Positions 44,265-56,058 are shown, counted from the first letter of the stretch. The stretch: DNA of 64,000 nucleotides from Vibrio tapetis subsp. quintayensis (GCF_030409945.1 NZ_JAUFQV010000014.1:62001-126000); one strand, 5' to 3'. Notes: generated by a model not told the origin, from the letters alone. Made by a program: numbers and translations.

Positions 44265-45167
44265 TTAAATTCGATCAATTGCTTTTACATAAGTCTGCAT
44301 TTCAATATTTTGCTCATCAGTCAGTGAAAGTGCGACTTCAACAGCCCCAAAGTCTGATAATTGGTCAATATGTGTGCCACCACAGGGTGTGGAAGCATGT
44401 AAATCGACTTCCAACTGACATTCCCAGTATCTAGAGTCCGTTAAATGGTTACCGTCGCAACGCATGGTTACCTTGCCACCAAATTCGAGCCATGATTGCA
44501 ACTGTTGGTTTATTTTATATTCAATGTCCGACAACTCCGCTAAAACATTCGCACTGTTTAAGCCGCGTTTACGTAATGTTTTACCTAATCTATAGATGTC
44601 TGTGCATTTATCCGGTGTGATGAAACTGGTTTCCTGGGCATAACTATTGAAATCAGGATGACCGAGTGGATCTTTACGGTCTGGATCTTTTCGCCAATAG
44701 CTCTGCGCCAATACTTTATTTAACGCTAGATACGCAACATGCCCAGCACTGTGACCACGGCTCAGACTCTGTTGATAAGCTTTATCGACTTGAAGCTCAA
44801 TCGTGTCACCCACCTTAATGATGTCGTTAAGGTCGGTCTCAGGCATTGGCTCAATTCTGTGAACAACAACAAATACCCACCCCGCGGTATCTCTTTTTAC
44901 AGGAATGTCTTTATCAACAAACAATGCCCCTGTTTCCAACTCAATAGCGCCAACCAAACAATTTGTCAGTTCAAATTGGTTTCCCGCGACAGATAGGTTG
45001 CCCTTATCTGCTGGATGATCAGGCCATATGTGACTGACTGGGTGAAATGGAGTTTGTTCGACAATAACATCCACGCCATTTTCACAAGATTCAACTTTGC
45101 TGATTGTAGAAGTCAGTTGCCAGGTCTGGTGACAAAAATGGACTTGGGTTGCTTTGTAAGCGGACAT
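44265..45167 (-). CDS. AlaX-type alanyl-tRNA editing protein
   Basis: The 300-residue protein has the HxxxH zinc/editing motif RGHSAGHVAYLAL and the downstream CxxxH motif STPCGGTHIDQL, the hallmarks of the AlaRS editing domain (AlaX/threonyl-alanyl SAD superfamily). Such proteins deacylate mischarged Ser-tRNA(Ala) or Gly-tRNA(Ala) in trans. No aminoacylation domain is present. It interrupts the otherwise E. coli-like order between yfgJ and der, so it is an accessory addition. Substrate preference is not predictable. Confidence 0.85.
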   Translation of the reverse strand: MSAYKATQVHFCHQTWQLTSTISKVESCENGVDVIVEQTPFHPVSHIWPDHPADKGNLSVAGNQFELTNCLVGAIELETGALFVDKDIPVKRDTAGWVFVVVHRIEPMPETDLNDIIKVGDTIELQVDKAYQQSLSRGHSAGHVAYLALNKVLAQSYWRKDPDRKDPLGHPDFNSYAQETSFITPDKCTDIYRLGKTLRKRGLNSANVLAELSDIEYKINQQLQSWLEFGGKVTMRCDGNHLTDSRYWECQLEVDLHASTPCGGTHIDQLSDFGAVEVALSLTDEQNIEMQTYVKAIDRI

Positions 45168-45180
45168 AAAATTTCCTTAT

Positions 45181-45209
45181 AAAAAAAGCGCCGGTTAAGG
45201 GCGCTTCTT
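45181..45209 (-). terminator. Terminator of der
   Basis: The stem AAGCGCC-GGTTAA-GGGCGCTT, read on the minus strand, is followed by a run of seven T. It is 22 bp beyond the der stop. Confidence 0.85.
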
Positions 45210-45230
45210 ATTTAAATTGGTGAGTCGTTA

Positions 45231-46718
45231 CTACTTTTTACGACCTTTAACTGCTGACATCAAGCGCTTGCGTTTACGCTCTTGAGAAAGAGTCATTTTG
45301 TTTGATTTACCTTCAAACGGGTTATCACTGTTTTGGAAGCGAATACGGATTGGAGTTCCCATAATTTCCAAAGAGCGACGGTAGTAGTTCATCAAGAAGC
45401 GCTTGTATGAATCTGGCAGTTCATTCACTTGGTTACCGTGAATCACAACGATTGGTGGGTTATAACCACCCGCATGCGCGTATTTTAGCTTAACACGACG
45501 GCCACGAACCATTGGTGGTTGGTGATCATCTTGTGCCATTTTCATGATACGAGTTAGAACAGAAGTACCAACACGTGTCGTTGCTGACTTATACGCTTCT
45601 TGAACTGACTCGAATAAGTTACCAACACCCGTACCGTGCAAAGCAGAGATAAAGTGAATGCGAGCGAAATCAACGAAGCCTAGACGACGATCCAGTTCTT
45701 TCTTAACACGATCTTTCACTTCAGTGTCTAGGCCATCCCACTTGTTGACGGCGATAACAATTGAACGACCCGCATTCAATGCAAAGCCAAGCAAGCTCAA
45801 GTCTTGATCTGAGATGTTCTCGCGAGCATCAATGATAAGCAAAACAACGTTCGCATCTTCAACCGCTTTCAATGTTTTAACAACAGAGAATTTCTCTACT
45901 GTTTCATTGATATTTTTACGACGACGAACACCTGCCGTGTCGATCAGAACGTATTCACGCTCATCACGCTGCATCGGAATGTAGATAGAATCACGAGTTG
46001 TTCCTGGCATATCGTATACCACTACGCGTTCTTCACCCAAAATTCGGTTAGTCAGCGTCGATTTACCTACGTTAGGACGACCGATGATTGCAAGCTTGAT
46101 CGGTTGATCTTGCAGACGTTGGAATTCAGCTTCAGCTTCTTCTTCAGTGTAATCTAGTTGCTCTTCGTCTTCATCGATAAAACCCGTAAGGTCTTCGATG
46201 CCTTCGCGAGATTCAGCTAAAAACTTCTCCGCGAATGGGTCAAGTGCAAGATCAATCAAAGCGGTTACGCCACGGCCATGCGCCGCTGCGATTTGGTACA
46301 TGTCTTCCACACCAAGCTGCCAAAAATCAGCACTTGCTGCATCAGCATCAATACCATCAACTTTGTTGACAACTAGCATTGCTGGTTTTTCAAGTTTACG
46401 CAGGTGTTGTGAGATAGCGATATCCGATGGGGTCAATCCAGCTCGGCCATCCACCATAAATAATACTACGTCAGCTTCATCAATCGCAGCTAGCGACTGC
46501 TCAGCCATTTTGGTTTCAACACCGTCTTCAGTACCGTCAATACCACCGGTATCGATAACGATAAATTCGTGTTCGCCTAGATGAGCGTGACCGTATTTAC
46601 GATCCCTAGTTAAACCAGGAAAGTCCGCAACCAGTGCATCACGTGTGCGAGTCAAACGGTTAAATAGCGTCGACTTACCAACGTTAGGGCGCCCAACCAG
46701 AGCAACAACAGGAGTCAT
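45231..46718 (-). CDS. der: Ribosome biogenesis GTPase Der (EngA)
   Basis: Der is an essential tandem GTPase required for 50S subunit assembly. The 495-residue protein has two G domains with P-loops [14 protein letters not shown] (about 8-21) and [15 protein letters not shown] (about 216-230), G4 motifs NKVD and NKWD, and a C-terminal KH-like domain followed by a basic tail. The acidic linker [16 protein letters not shown] separates the G domains. Confidence 0.97.
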   Translation of the reverse strand: MTPVVALVGRPNVGKSTLFNRLTRTRDALVADFPGLTRDRKYGHAHLGEHEFIVIDTGGIDGTEDGVETKMAEQSLAAIDEADVVLFMVDGRAGLTPSDIAISQHLRKLEKPAMLVVNKVDGIDADAASADFWQLGVEDMYQIAAAHGRGVTALIDLALDPFAEKFLAESREGIEDLTGFIDEDEEQLDYTEEEAEAEFQRLQDQPIKLAIIGRPNVGKSTLTNRILGEERVVVYDMPGTTRDSIYIPMQRDEREYVLIDTAGVRRRKNINETVEKFSVVKTLKAVEDANVVLLIIDARENISDQDLSLLGFALNAGRSIVIAVNKWDGLDTEVKDRVKKELDRRLGFVDFARIHFISALHGTGVGNLFESVQEAYKSATTRVGTSVLTRIMKMAQDDHQPPMVRGRRVKLKYAHAGGYNPPIVVIHGNQVNELPDSYKRFLMNYYRRSLEIMGTPIRIRFQNSDNPFEGKSNKMTLSQERKRKRLMSAVKGRKK

Positions 46719-46802
46719 ATTTACCTCTACAATGTCTTTTCTACGATGTAGTTATAGGTAAATTTATGTCAATTTACCTATAACCACATGGATTAATTAT
46801 CA

Positions 46803-46840
46803 ATAAAACGGCTCTTGACCTATAAAAGCCAAGAGCCGAA
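46803..46840 (-). terminator. Terminator of the yfgM-bamB transcript
   Basis: The stem CGGCTCTTG / CAAGAGCCG with a 12-nt loop is followed, on the minus strand, by TTTTATTG. It separates bamB from der, which then needs its own promoter in the 46719-46800 gap. Confidence 0.8.
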
Positions 46841-46860
46841 TGTGAATTGTATCACGTTAT

Positions 46861-48018
46861 TTACTGAATCTGGAGTTTCTTTACACCACCAGAACGAGTC
46901 ACTACGAGGTAACCATCGTCCAGTTTGATAGGTCCGACAGCAAATCCACTGCTATCAACCATTTGTTGTGCAACAAACTCACCTGACTCGGTATCAAGCC
47001 AATGCAAGTAACCTTCACTGTCACCGACAACCAACTTGCCATCAATAACCGCAGGGCCAGTCAGTTGACGATACTCAAGTTGTGCATTACTCCAAATCTC
47101 AGTTCCGCTTCGTGCGTCGACCGCAACAAGGTGATCTTTATCAGTAACGAGATAAATTTGATCGCCATCGGTTGCCATATCGGTTGCAGACGAATACGTA
47201 CGCTTCCATGTAGGCGCACCAGAACGCAAGTCAATCGCAACCAATTGGCCATTGATGCCAACAGTATAAAGCGTACCGCCGATAATGATTGGTGAGGTGT
47301 CTGAATCCACCAAGCGATCGATTTCCGTAGATCCTTTTGGTGTTCCAACAGGTTGCTGCCAAATTAATTGGCCTCGTTCAACAATTGCCGCCGCCAAACG
47401 GCCATTCGCTGTTCCCCAGAACACACCACCAGAAATAGCCACTGGTGTGCTGTCGCCACGCAAAGTGAGCGATGGAACTTCAGAACTGATGGTCCACTTT
47501 TCTTCGCCAGTGCTCTGATCCAAAGCGATCAACGCACCACGCGAGGTATGAACCATAACAAAGTTAGCGTCTGTTACTGGTGACGCTAATACTTCACCTT
47601 CAACTGGCGTTCGCCACAGCTCTTCACCCGTTTTCTGATCAAGTGCAATGACTTCACCGTTTTCAGTACCTATGTACAATTTTCCGTAAGATGCAGTCAC
47701 ACCACCAGAGAGGCGAGAAGTACTGACTTTTTCAAGGTCTTGACTCCAGATTACTTTACCGTTCTCAGGGTCAAATGCCTTTACCTCACCATTACGGCTG
47801 GCAACGAATACCTTTTCATAAGCATAAACAGGTTTAAGCTTAGAAAAATAATGCCCAACTCCGTCTCCAACCGACGCAGACCAGTCACTTGTAGGGACAA
47901 ATTGACTTTCTACGGCAGGAAGCGGTGCCATTACAATGGTATCTTCTTCACTAGCACAACCAACGACACCACCTAATACGATGGCGCACATCAGTGCTCT
48001 ACTGAGCATCTTTTTCAT
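46861..48018 (-). CDS. bamB: Outer membrane assembly lipoprotein BamB
   Basis: BamB is the beta-propeller lipoprotein of the BAM complex. The 385-residue protein has a signal peptide with lipobox GVVGC (mature Cys near 21) and repeated PQQ-like blades (KVFVASRNGEVKAFDPENGK, KLYIGTENGEVIALDQKTGE, QIYLVTDKDHLVAVDARSGT). It is 12 bp after yfgM in the usual order. Confidence 0.95.
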   Translation of the reverse strand: MKKMLSRALMCAIVLGGVVGCASEEDTIVMAPLPAVESQFVPTSDWSASVGDGVGHYFSKLKPVYAYEKVFVASRNGEVKAFDPENGKVIWSQDLEKVSTSRLSGGVTASYGKLYIGTENGEVIALDQKTGEELWRTPVEGEVLASPVTDANFVMVHTSRGALIALDQSTGEEKWTISSEVPSLTLRGDSTPVAISGGVFWGTANGRLAAAIVERGQLIWQQPVGTPKGSTEIDRLVDSDTSPIIIGGTLYTVGINGQLVAIDLRSGAPTWKRTYSSATDMATDGDQIYLVTDKDHLVAVDARSGTEIWSNAQLEYRQLTGPAVIDGKLVVGDSEGYLHWLDTESGEFVAQQMVDSSGFAVGPIKLDDGYLVVTRSGGVKKLQIQ

Positions 48019-48030
48019 TTATCTTTCACC

Positions 48031-48645
48031 TTACTTGGCAAGATCGTCCAATTTTACTTTCAGCATTTGGCTTGCATCAGTTTGTTGCTGAGCTTCTGTA
48101 TACGCAGTATACGCACCATCGGCATCACCTTGACGCAATAGAATATCACCACGTAATTCAGCAATACGCCCAGCCCAATCAGAACTTGTAATCGTATCTA
48201 ATTCAGAAAACGCTTTGTCGTAGTTCTCTTGCTCAGCAAGAAGTCGAGCAATTCTAAAAGAGATAACAGGCAAAATAGCGTCATCTTTACTGCTGGTTTT
48301 CGCCCACTCAAGCTGTTTAAGTGCTGCGTCGAAATCGCCATCGTCTACTTGTGCTTTAGCAAGTTGCAAAGCGGCCAGTACAGAATATTGTGAGTCGCCA
48401 TTTGCATCGATAAAGTTTTGAGTTGCTTCGATGCCACCCGCACCTTGAGCCTGAAGCGTTGTTAATGCAGAAGTATAAGCCTGTGAAGCCGCATCTTGAG
48501 CGCTCACCTGCATATCTTGGTAATAGCGCCAGCCAAAGATACCACCTAGGCCAACGACCGCACCTAGTGCTACTGCTTTACCATTTTCTTTCCACCAATC
48601 TTTGATGGCTTCTACTTGTTGTTCTTCAGTATCGTAGAGTTCCAC
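48031..48645 (-). CDS. yfgM: YfgM/AncA family inner-membrane TPR protein
   Basis: The 204-residue protein has a short cytosolic N-terminus, one transmembrane helix (AVALGAVVGLGGIFGWRYY, about 24-42) and a periplasmic TPR domain. E. coli YfgM (AncA) associates with PpiD at the SecYEG translocon. The start is GTG at 48645 with AGAGGAC upstream; it is 12 bp from hisS. Confidence 0.92.
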   Translation of the reverse strand: MELYDTEEQQVEAIKDWWKENGKAVALGAVVGLGGIFGWRYYQDMQVSAQDAASQAYTSALTTLQAQGAGGIEATQNFIDANGDSQYSVLAALQLAKAQVDDGDFDAALKQLEWAKTSSKDDAILPVISFRIARLLAEQENYDKAFSELDTITSSDWAGRIAELRGDILLRQGDADGAYTAYTEAQQQTDASQMLKVKLDDLAK

Positions 48646-48657
48646 GTCCTGTCCTCT

Positions 48658-49926
48658 TTAGATCAAATGCTTAAGTTGCGCAGCTAAATCTGCTTGAGCA
48701 ACGGTTGTTTGTTCACCACCAGTTAGGTCTTTAACGACGACCTTGCTTTCTGCGACTTCATTTTCGCCAAGCACTAGGGCAATTGCAGCGCCGACTTTAT
48801 CAGCACGCTTAAATTGTTTCTTAAAGTTACCACCACCGAAGTGCGTCATGATTCGTAAACCAGGGACTTCTTCACGCAGTTGTTCTGCTAGTTTCATACC
48901 CGCAACTTGGGTACCTTCACCCGCCGTTACCATGTAGACATCGACACTGCGACGAACTTCAGCTAAATCGAGCTCTTCTAGCATTAAAACTAAACGCTCA
49001 AGCCCCATAGCAAAGCCTACTGCAGGTGTTGCTTTGCCGCCTAATTGCTCAACCAAACCATCGTAACGGCCACCACCACAAACAGTACCTTGAGCGCCTA
49101 GGCTCTCAGTGATCCATTCGAAAACAGTACGGTTGTAGTAATCTAAGCCACGAACTAAACGTTGATTCACTTGGTATTCGATACCAGCTGCGTCAAGAAG
49201 TTCACAAAGACCAGCAAAATGCGCTTTTGAATCTTCGTCTAGGTAATCTGACAACTGCGGAGCATCAACTAGAATCGCTTGAATATCCGCATTCTTAGTG
49301 TCCAATACTCGCAGTGGGTTAGTATGCATGCGACGTTTACAGTCGTCATCTAATACGTCTAGATGCTGCTCTAAGAACTCGATCAATGCCACACGATAGT
49401 TAGCGCGCGCATCAAGAGAACCGATAGAGTTAAGCTCTAATCGTACGTGCTTATCAATGCCAAGTTCACGCCAAAGACGTGCGGTCATCATGATAAGTTC
49501 GGCGTCGACATCAGGCCCGTTCAATCCAAACACTTCAACACCGCACTGGTGGAATTGACGGTAACGGCCTTTTTGTGGGCGCTCATGACGGAACATCGGG
49601 CCCATGTACCATAAACGCTGTTCTTGGTTGTAAAGCAATCCGTTTTCAATACCAGAACGTACACAGCCGGCGGTGCCTTCTGGGCGAAGGGTCAAGCTGC
49701 TGCCATTACGGTCTTCAAAGGTGTACATTTCTTTTTCAACAACATCGGTCACTTCACCGATAGCGCGGCTAAACAAGTTCGTCATCTCAACGATTGGCAT
49801 ACGAACTTCGTTGTAACCGTATGCGCTGACTACATGTTTAACTGTGTTCTCAACTTTTTGCCAAAGTGGAGATTGTGTCGGGAGGCAGTCGTTCATGCCT
49901 CGAATTGCTTGAATAGTCTTTGCCAC
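48658..49926 (-). CDS. hisS: Histidyl-tRNA synthetase
   Basis: HisS charges tRNA-His. The 422-residue class II synthetase starts with GTG at 49926 ([15 protein letters not shown]). Motif 2 ([16 protein letters not shown]), the HisA motif ([16 protein letters not shown]) and motif 3 ([11 protein letters not shown]) are present, with a C-terminal anticodon-binding domain. Confidence 0.97.
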   Translation of the reverse strand: MAKTIQAIRGMNDCLPTQSPLWQKVENTVKHVVSAYGYNEVRMPIVEMTNLFSRAIGEVTDVVEKEMYTFEDRNGSSLTLRPEGTAGCVRSGIENGLLYNQEQRLWYMGPMFRHERPQKGRYRQFHQCGVEVFGLNGPDVDAELIMMTARLWRELGIDKHVRLELNSIGSLDARANYRVALIEFLEQHLDVLDDDCKRRMHTNPLRVLDTKNADIQAILVDAPQLSDYLDEDSKAHFAGLCELLDAAGIEYQVNQRLVRGLDYYNRTVFEWITESLGAQGTVCGGGRYDGLVEQLGGKATPAVGFAMGLERLVLMLEELDLAEVRRSVDVYMVTAGEGTQVAGMKLAEQLREEVPGLRIMTHFGGGNFKKQFKRADKVGAAIALVLGENEVAESKVVVKDLTGGEQTTVAQADLAAQLKHLI

Positions 49927-49990
49927 AGTTTTTTCCGTATTTAGTAATTCATTGAGATAATTGTGTTAAGTTCTAAAACTCAAGTGCCGA

Positions 49991-51115
49991 CTATTTGTCT
50001 ATGACTTGAGTGACATCGATACGTTGGTTTTCATCCAACATTGACGCTTTGGCTCGAATTTTAGCTTCAAGCTTGGCGACAAGATCATCGTTGTCAAAAC
50101 GTTCTTTTTGGCGTTTACCATCTTCGTAGAACGCACTCTTATTGTTACCACCCGCAATACCCATATGAGAAACTTCTGCTTCACCAGGGCCATTTACGAC
50201 ACAACCAATGATAGAAACGTCCATTGGTGTGATGATGTCTTCGAGGCGCTCTTCAAGTGCATTGACGGTATTGATAACATCAAATTCTTGGCGTGAACAG
50301 CTAGGACAAGCAATGAAATTGATACCACGAGAACGTATTCTCAGTGATTTCAATATATCAAAACCGACTTTGATCTCTTCAACAGGATCAGCCGCTAATG
50401 AAACACGTAATGTATCACCAATGCCTTCAGCTAGCAGCATACCAAGGCCAACCGCAGACTTAACAGAACCCGCGCGAGCACCGCCCGCTTCTGTAATGCC
50501 TAAATGCAAAGGTTGGTCGATTTCTTTTGCTAGCAATCGATATGAATCAACCGCTAAGAATACGTCGGATGCTTTCACACTGATTTTAAATTGGTCGAAG
50601 TTCATTCGATCCAAAATATCAACATGTCGCATCGCAGATTCAACTAATGCTGCCGGTGTCGGTTCAGTGTATTTCACCTGAATGTCTTTTTCTAAAGACC
50701 CACCATTCACGCCGATTCGGATCGGAATATTTTTGTCACGAGCGCAATCTACCACTGAGCGAATACGAGCTTCGTTGCCAATATTACCAGGGTTAATTCG
50801 CAAACAATCAACACCGTACTCAGCCACTTTAAGCGCAATACGATAGTCAAAATGAATATCCGCGACCAAAGGCACAGAAACTTGCTGTTTGATCAGCTTA
50901 AACGCTTCTGCCGCTTCCATTGTTGGGACAGAAACTCGGACGATATCCGCACCAACATTGATAAGAGCATTGATCTGCGCGACAGTGGCTTCAACATCTG
51001 TCGTGCGCGTGTTTGTCATTGACTGCACCGCAATTGGGGCGCCGTCACCAATAGGCACGTCTCCCACGTAAATACGTGTAGACTTGCGACGTTTAATAGG
51101 AGATTCGTGTTGCAT
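49991..51115 (-). CDS. ispG: 4-hydroxy-3-methylbut-2-enyl diphosphate synthase
   Basis: IspG (GcpE) is the [4Fe-4S] enzyme of the methylerythritol phosphate pathway. The 374-residue protein has a TIM barrel ([33 protein letters not shown]) and the cluster cysteines in [14 protein letters not shown] and [11 protein letters not shown]. It depends on Fe-S biogenesis by the isc operon further along. It lies 8 bp after rodZ. Confidence 0.97.
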   Translation of the reverse strand: MQHESPIKRRKSTRIYVGDVPIGDGAPIAVQSMTNTRTTDVEATVAQINALINVGADIVRVSVPTMEAAEAFKLIKQQVSVPLVADIHFDYRIALKVAEYGVDCLRINPGNIGNEARIRSVVDCARDKNIPIRIGVNGGSLEKDIQVKYTEPTPAALVESAMRHVDILDRMNFDQFKISVKASDVFLAVDSYRLLAKEIDQPLHLGITEAGGARAGSVKSAVGLGMLLAEGIGDTLRVSLAADPVEEIKVGFDILKSLRIRSRGINFIACPSCSRQEFDVINTVNALEERLEDIITPMDVSIIGCVVNGPGEAEVSHMGIAGGNNKSAFYEDGKRQKERFDNDDLVAKLEAKIRAKASMLDENQRIDVTQVIDK

Positions 51116-51123
51116 AATCGCTT

Positions 51124-52140
51124 CTAGGGTAATTTGAATCTGGCGACTTTACCTGCGCTGTAACCAGAAAGGTCTACAGGTTCGTTCGCATAAGTCATAG
51201 TGACACCCTCAGGTGCACCTAAGATAATGTTATATGGTGCTTGGCCATCTAATGTAATACTGCGACCCGCTTTTTTCACACCGGTCGATAGCGTTTTGCC
51301 ACTTGCATCTTTCACTTGAATCCAACAATCCGCCTTGAACTCCATCGTTAACTGATGAGCTAGCGCAGTGTCTGTCGTTTGTGTATCAGATACCACAGCC
51401 TTAGATTCAGATTCGCTGGATAGTGCACTTTGAGCGACCAGTTCTGATTTGTCATCAGATGCTATAGCAGAGGCGGTAGCGTCTGTTGAAGCCTCCAGAG
51501 TTACTTTAGGAGCAACGGCTTCTTGAACGGTAGCCTCTGATGCTACGGGGCTTAGTTCACTTGAAGGCTGAGTATCTGTTGTATTTTCTTGTACATCTGC
51601 CGCTAACGTTGCTTCTAGTTCCAGTTGTTCTGTTGTGTCGACTGCGGCGACTTGCTGTAAATCACTTTCTATTAAGTCTTCTACAGGGGCCTGAGCACTT
51701 ATTTCAGCAGGAGATAGGGTGTCTTGCTCTTGATTTTGCCACCACCAAATCGAAGAAATACCCGCTAAGGCGATCATGATGCCCCATGTCACCATCATGA
51801 CGCGGTTATTGTGTTTTTCACGATTGGTTTTGCGAGAGAAGCTTTGCATGGTTTGCTCTTTGTGTTCTGCATTACCAGAACCCGTTAACAATCCGAGTAC
51901 CTCTTCTTCGTTTAGGCCAACAACTTTAGCGTAAGATCGCAAATAGCCACGGGTAAAGGTGGCTACTTGGTCGGCTTTAAAGTCGTTACTTTCAATGTTC
52001 TCAATGACAGAGACTCTAAGGCGCAATCTGTCTGCTATCTCTTGTTGGGACCAACCTAGAGATTCGCGTTTTAATTTTAATACCGTCCCAGGCTGTTGCT
52101 TAGGCGCTACATTGTTATTCTCGGTTTGTTCCGTACTCAT
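51124..52140 (-). CDS. rodZ: Cytoskeleton protein RodZ
   Basis: RodZ links the MreB cytoskeleton to the cell wall elongation machinery. The roughly 338-residue protein has an N-terminal HTH domain ([20 protein letters not shown]), a transmembrane helix ([20 protein letters not shown], about 112-131), a Glu/Thr/Ala-rich periplasmic linker and a C-terminal DUF4115 beta domain ([15 protein letters not shown]). I choose ATG 52140 (MSTEQTENN), consistent with family length; an ATG three codons earlier and an overlong frame to 52200 also exist. It overlaps pilW by 26 bp. Confidence 0.92.
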   Translation of the reverse strand: MSTEQTENNNVAPKQQPGTVLKLKRESLGWSQQEIADRLRLRVSVIENIESNDFKADQVATFTRGYLRSYAKVVGLNEEEVLGLLTGSGNAEHKEQTMQSFSRKTNREKHNNRVMMVTWGIMIALAGISSIWWWQNQEQDTLSPAEISAQAPVEDLIESDLQQVAAVDTTEQLELEATLAADVQENTTDTQPSSELSPVASEATVQEAVAPKVTLEASTDATASAIASDDKSELVAQSALSSESESKAVVSDTQTTDTALAHQLTMEFKADCWIQVKDASGKTLSTGVKKAGRSITLDGQAPYNIILGAPEGVTMTYANEPVDLSGYSAGKVARFKLP

Positions 52141-52888
52141 TCGTGACATACTTCTGATATTGAATCGAGTCTGGATACTTTGTTGCCAGTATGCTCGCAT
52201 ACTGATCTGCCATGCTTTCGTTGCCCGCTTTTGTTTCTAATTCAATGAGCAAACCTAAACTGGCTGGTTTGTATCCAAACCGATTATGGAATTTCAACAG
52301 TCTAACCCGTGCCGATTGATGTTGGTCTCTTTGAACTTCTAACTGCGACAGTTGAAGCATAGAAACGACTCGATACGGGTCATGAGCCAAAGAAAGGCGG
52401 AAATAGTGCTCCGCATAGTCTCGATTGCCACTTTTCAGCGCGCACATAGCGGCGTTTTGATAACTGGCAGCAATCAGATAGTAATACGGTTGCTCAATAG
52501 CTTGGTTAAAGAATGCATCAGCCTTTTGGTATTGGCCGATTTTACACAAGAATGCACCATAGTTATTAAGCACGTCACCATTCTTTGGAGACTCCCTTAA
52601 TGCTGTTCGGTAAGCGTCTTCTGCTTTTTGCGTATCTCCTACCGCTTGGTAAAAGTGCGCAATGGCGATCAGAGTTCGATAGTAATCTGGAGCGTAACTT
52701 AGGGCCATTTCAAGATTTTCTCTTGCTTTGACCATGTCTTGCGACTCTAAATAGCTTAACCCCAGACTGATTCGAGCTTCCGCAGCTTTGTGTCTATCAA
52801 ATCCAGAATCTACTGGACTATCAGTAACTGTAACACAGCCTACTAGTAAACAGACCAGAAATATATACGCAAACCTAGCAAACATCAC
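52115..52888 (-). CDS. pilW: Type IV pilus biogenesis/stability protein PilW (PilF)
   Basis: PilW is an outer-membrane TPR lipoprotein that supports assembly of the PilQ secretin. The 257-residue protein has a lipoprotein signal with LLVGC and about six TPR units (AEARISLGLSYLESQDMVKA, DVLNNYGAFLCKIGQYQKAD). The gene sits between rlmN and rodZ, as in other type IV pilus-bearing gammaproteobacteria. Confidence 0.92.
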   Translation of the reverse strand: MMFARFAYIFLVCLLVGCVTVTDSPVDSGFDRHKAAEARISLGLSYLESQDMVKARENLEMALSYAPDYYRTLIAIAHFYQAVGDTQKAEDAYRTALRESPKNGDVLNNYGAFLCKIGQYQKADAFFNQAIEQPYYYLIAASYQNAAMCALKSGNRDYAEHYFRLSLAHDPYRVVSMLQLSQLEVQRDQHQSARVRLLKFHNRFGYKPASLGLLIELETKAGNESMADQYASILATKYPDSIQYQKYVTNEYGTNRE

Positions 52889-52921
52889 ACTCCCTTACTG
52901 TTAAGGGAGCCAATCATCTAA

Positions 52922-54040
52922 TCAGATTGATTTGACCGGAATTGGTTCCCCGTTTTGCTTCATTTTTGTACGCTTCGTGCGGTCAATCACATCACCGACC
53001 AACTGACCACATGCCGCATCGATATCGTCGCCACGAGTCTTACGTACGGTTACCGTAAAGTCATACTCCATCAACGTTTTCATGAAACGGTCGATACGAG
53101 AATTACTTGGCTTCAGGTATGGTGAACCAGGATAAGGGTTGAATGGAATCAAATTTATCTTCGCGGGCGTATCTTTTAAGAGTTCTGCGAGTTGTCTTGC
53201 ATGTTGCATGTCGTCATTAACATGATCAAGCAATACATATTCGACGGTAACTCGGCCACGGTTAGCGTTAGTTGATGCAATGTAACGACGAACAGATACC
53301 AAAAATTCTTCAATGTTCCAACGATCGTTAATTGGCATGATTTCACTGCGCAATTCATCGGTTGGCGCATGCAATGAAATAGCGAGCGCGACATCAATAA
53401 CATCCGTCATCTGATCAAGGCCAGAAACCACACCAGAAGTAGAGACCGTTACTCGGCGCTTAGACAAGCCGAAACCCAAATCATCTAGCATGATTTCTAG
53501 TGCTGGAATTAGGTTTTTCATGTTCAACAGTGGCTCGCCCATGCCCATCATTACGATGTTAGTGATTGGACGACGACCTGTTTCTTTTTGTAGTCCAATT
53601 TCACGTGCTGCACGCCAAACCTGACCAATAATTTCTGATACTTTTAGGTTACGGTTAAAACCTTGTTGCCCAGTTGAACAGAACTTACATTCAAGAGCAC
53701 AACCTACCTGAGAAGAAACACATAATGTGGCACGATCTTCATCTGGAATATAAACCGTTTCTACGTCTTGATCACCAACGCGCATTGCCCATTTAATGGT
53801 GCCATCGGTAGAGTGTAATGCTTCAGAAACGTAAGGCGCTCGAATTTCAGCAACACGCTCTAGTTTCTCACGTAGCTTTTTGTTGATGTTGTTCATTTGA
53901 CCGAAATCATCACAACCGAAATGGTAGATCCACTTCATGATTTGATCAGCGCGAAACGCTTTTTCACCCAGTTCTTCAACAAAGTATTTGCGTAGCCCTT
54001 TACGATCAAAATCGAGTAGATTGACTTTAGCTGTGGTCAT
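52922..54040 (-). CDS. rlmN: Dual-specificity 23S rRNA/tRNA adenine-C2 methyltransferase RlmN
   Basis: RlmN is a radical SAM enzyme that methylates A2503 of 23S rRNA and A37 of some tRNAs. The roughly 372-residue protein has the CxxxCxxC cluster motif in [21 protein letters not shown], and the conserved catalytic cysteine near the C-terminus ([10 protein letters not shown]). The start ATG 54040 ([10 protein letters not shown]) is preferred over an upstream in-frame ATG. Confidence 0.97.
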   Translation of the reverse strand: MTTAKVNLLDFDRKGLRKYFVEELGEKAFRADQIMKWIYHFGCDDFGQMNNINKKLREKLERVAEIRAPYVSEALHSTDGTIKWAMRVGDQDVETVYIPDEDRATLCVSSQVGCALECKFCSTGQQGFNRNLKVSEIIGQVWRAAREIGLQKETGRRPITNIVMMGMGEPLLNMKNLIPALEIMLDDLGFGLSKRRVTVSTSGVVSGLDQMTDVIDVALAISLHAPTDELRSEIMPINDRWNIEEFLVSVRRYIASTNANRGRVTVEYVLLDHVNDDMQHARQLAELLKDTPAKINLIPFNPYPGSPYLKPSNSRIDRFMKTLMEYDFTVTVRKTRGDDIDAACGQLVGDVIDRTKRTKMKQNGEPIPVKSI

Positions 54041-54208
54041 GGTGCCTCTCAACAACGGAACAAGATTTAAGGGCGCGAATTGTACAGCCTTTACCCAGTA
54101 ACAACAAGGGGTAGAAACTAAGGGTATTAGTAAGCATTTAATTTGGAAAGGTTAAAAATCACACAGAATAGAGTAAGGATGGGAAGCGTGCGATTAGAGA
54201 GGGAAAGT

Positions 54209-54250
54209 AAAGCGGCACGGCCTTCTAAAAAAGGCTTACAGCCGCTTTAA
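54209..54250 (-). terminator. Structured terminator region of ndk
   Basis: An outer stem AAAGCGGC / GCCGCTTT encloses an inner GGCCTT / AAGGCT hairpin, 10 bp beyond the ndk stop on the minus strand. The T-tract is short. Confidence 0.6.
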
Positions 54251-54258
54251 CTATAACA

Positions 54259-54690
54259 CTATTCTGGTCTTGGGCAAATTTCAGATTGCGGGAAAAAGTA
54301 TTCAATTTCACGAGCTGCTGATTCAGGGCTGTCACTGCCATGAACAGAGTTATGGCGCATGCTTAACGCGTAGTCTGCACGGATAGTACCGGTAGCCGCT
54401 TCTTCTGGGTTCGTTTTACCCATTAATTCGCGGTAATTAGCAATCGCGTCGTCACCCTCAAGAACTTGAACCATGATTGGCCCCGAGATCATGAACGCTT
54501 GTAGGTCTTCAAAAAATGGTTTTCCTTCATGCTCTGCATAAAAACCAGCTGCTTGTTCTTTGGTTAAATGCAGCATTTTGGCAGCAACGATTTTCAGCCC
54601 TGCCTTTTCAATACGGTGGTAAATTTCTCCGATCAGATCTCGCTTCACTGCGTCTGGTTTTACGATAGAGAAAGTTCTTTCTAGAGCCAT
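54259..54690 (-). CDS. ndk: Nucleoside diphosphate kinase
   Basis: Ndk equilibrates nucleoside di- and triphosphates through a phosphohistidine. The 143-residue protein starts [20 protein letters not shown], and the active histidine is in [13 protein letters not shown] 54690 is chosen because it matches the family start and has AGGACAT upstream; the frame runs open to 54741. Confidence 0.97.
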   Translation of the reverse strand: MALERTFSIVKPDAVKRDLIGEIYHRIEKAGLKIVAAKMLHLTKEQAAGFYAEHEGKPFFEDLQAFMISGPIMVQVLEGDDAIANYRELMGKTNPEEAATGTIRADYALSMRHNSVHGSDSPESAAREIEYFFPQSEICPRPE

Positions 54691-54768
54691 AAGATGTCCT
54701 TTACTTTGTGTAGTTATAATGAGGTGGGTAAATGAAAACATTCCCCACCCTTATTGTTATATGTGGTC

Positions 54769-56058
54769 TTATTTTGCTTGATCAACCAGTACTCGGGCTA
54801 AAGTGCGAACACCCATTCCCGTCGCACCTGCCGACCACTTATCACTGGCCGCTTTACGGTAAGTGCCCGCACAATCAAAATGCAGCCAACCCTTTTTGTA
54901 GTCATCAACAAAATAAGATAAGAATGCAGCCGCTGTGCTTGCACCTGGTGAATATTGACCACTGCTGATGTTTGACATGTCAGCAAAATTTGATGGCAAC
55001 ATACTGCGATGGAAATCTGCGAGCGGCAGTGGCCATAAGCCTTCCGACTCGCTGTTTGCAGAAGATAGAGCTTGATGAGCCAATTCATCATCAAAACTAA
55101 GCAGAGCGTGGTAATCGTTACCTAGTGCATTTTTTGCTGCACCTGTTAGCGTAGCGCAGTCGATGATCAATTCAGGGTTTTGCTCGCTAGCAAATAGCAG
55201 ACCATCCGCCAGAACCAAACGACCTTCTGCATCAGTATTCATGATTTCTACTGTTTTGCCGTTTTTATAGGTGATGATGTCGCCCAGTTTGAACGCACGA
55301 CCTGACACCATGTTTTCTGCACAACACAGGATCAACTTAACGCGTTTGTTCAAACCACGCATGATAGCTAAACCTAGCCCGCCAGTAATGGTACCTGCAC
55401 CGCCCATATCAGACTTCATTGCATCCATGAAACCTGATGGCTTTAAACTGTAGCCACCAGAATCAAAGGTAATGCCTTTACCAACCAAACACGCGTATAC
55501 CGGTGCATTTTCATCGCCTGTTGGATTGTAATCCAATTGCAGCATGGCTGATGTACGTTCAGAGCCTCGACCAACGGCATAAATACCCGTCCAGCCCTCA
55601 GTAAGTAGATCTTTATCTTTTACAATGCGAAATGTTACGTGCTTAGGTGCCAGTGATTTAATGAACTCACCCGCCATTGTCGCAAGTTGGCGCGGAGCCA
55701 CTTCTTCAGCACTTTTATTAATAACGTTGCGAACCCAATCACCTGCTTTAATGCGTGCAGTTAATTCAGATTGATCCGCTTCTTCTAGCGCTTGCCATTC
55801 CACTTTGTGCGAATTTTTTGAATTGCGGAAACCTTGGTAAAAAGCCCAAATGGTTTCTAGACCCCAGTTATCACCTTGAAGTGATACGACTTTGATGCCT
55901 TGGCCATCTAATTTTCGGCCAGCACGTTGAACGTTGTCTAGCGTGTTTTCTGTCACATGAACTGTTGCGCCTGACTCACCAAAAGACAGCAAGGCTTTTT
56001 CGCCCCAATGAGGAAGTGCCGCTTCGTGAGATAAAAATACGGGCATTTGAGTAGACAT
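54769..56058 (-). CDS. pepB: Peptidase B (M17 leucyl aminopeptidase family)
   Basis: PepB is a broad-specificity cytosolic aminopeptidase with a two-metal centre. The 429-residue protein has the metal and active-site motifs [20 protein letters not shown] and [14 protein letters not shown]. The position between iscX and ndk matches the E. coli neighbourhood. Confidence 0.95.
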   Translation of the reverse strand: MSTQMPVFLSHEAALPHWGEKALLSFGESGATVHVTENTLDNVQRAGRKLDGQGIKVVSLQGDNWGLETIWAFYQGFRNSKNSHKVEWQALEEADQSELTARIKAGDWVRNVINKSAEEVAPRQLATMAGEFIKSLAPKHVTFRIVKDKDLLTEGWTGIYAVGRGSERTSAMLQLDYNPTGDENAPVYACLVGKGITFDSGGYSLKPSGFMDAMKSDMGGAGTITGGLGLAIMRGLNKRVKLILCCAENMVSGRAFKLGDIITYKNGKTVEIMNTDAEGRLVLADGLLFASEQNPELIIDCATLTGAAKNALGNDYHALLSFDDELAHQALSSANSESEGLWPLPLADFHRSMLPSNFADMSNISSGQYSPGASTAAAFLSYFVDDYKKGWLHFDCAGTYRKAASDKWSAGATGMGVRTLARVLVDQAK

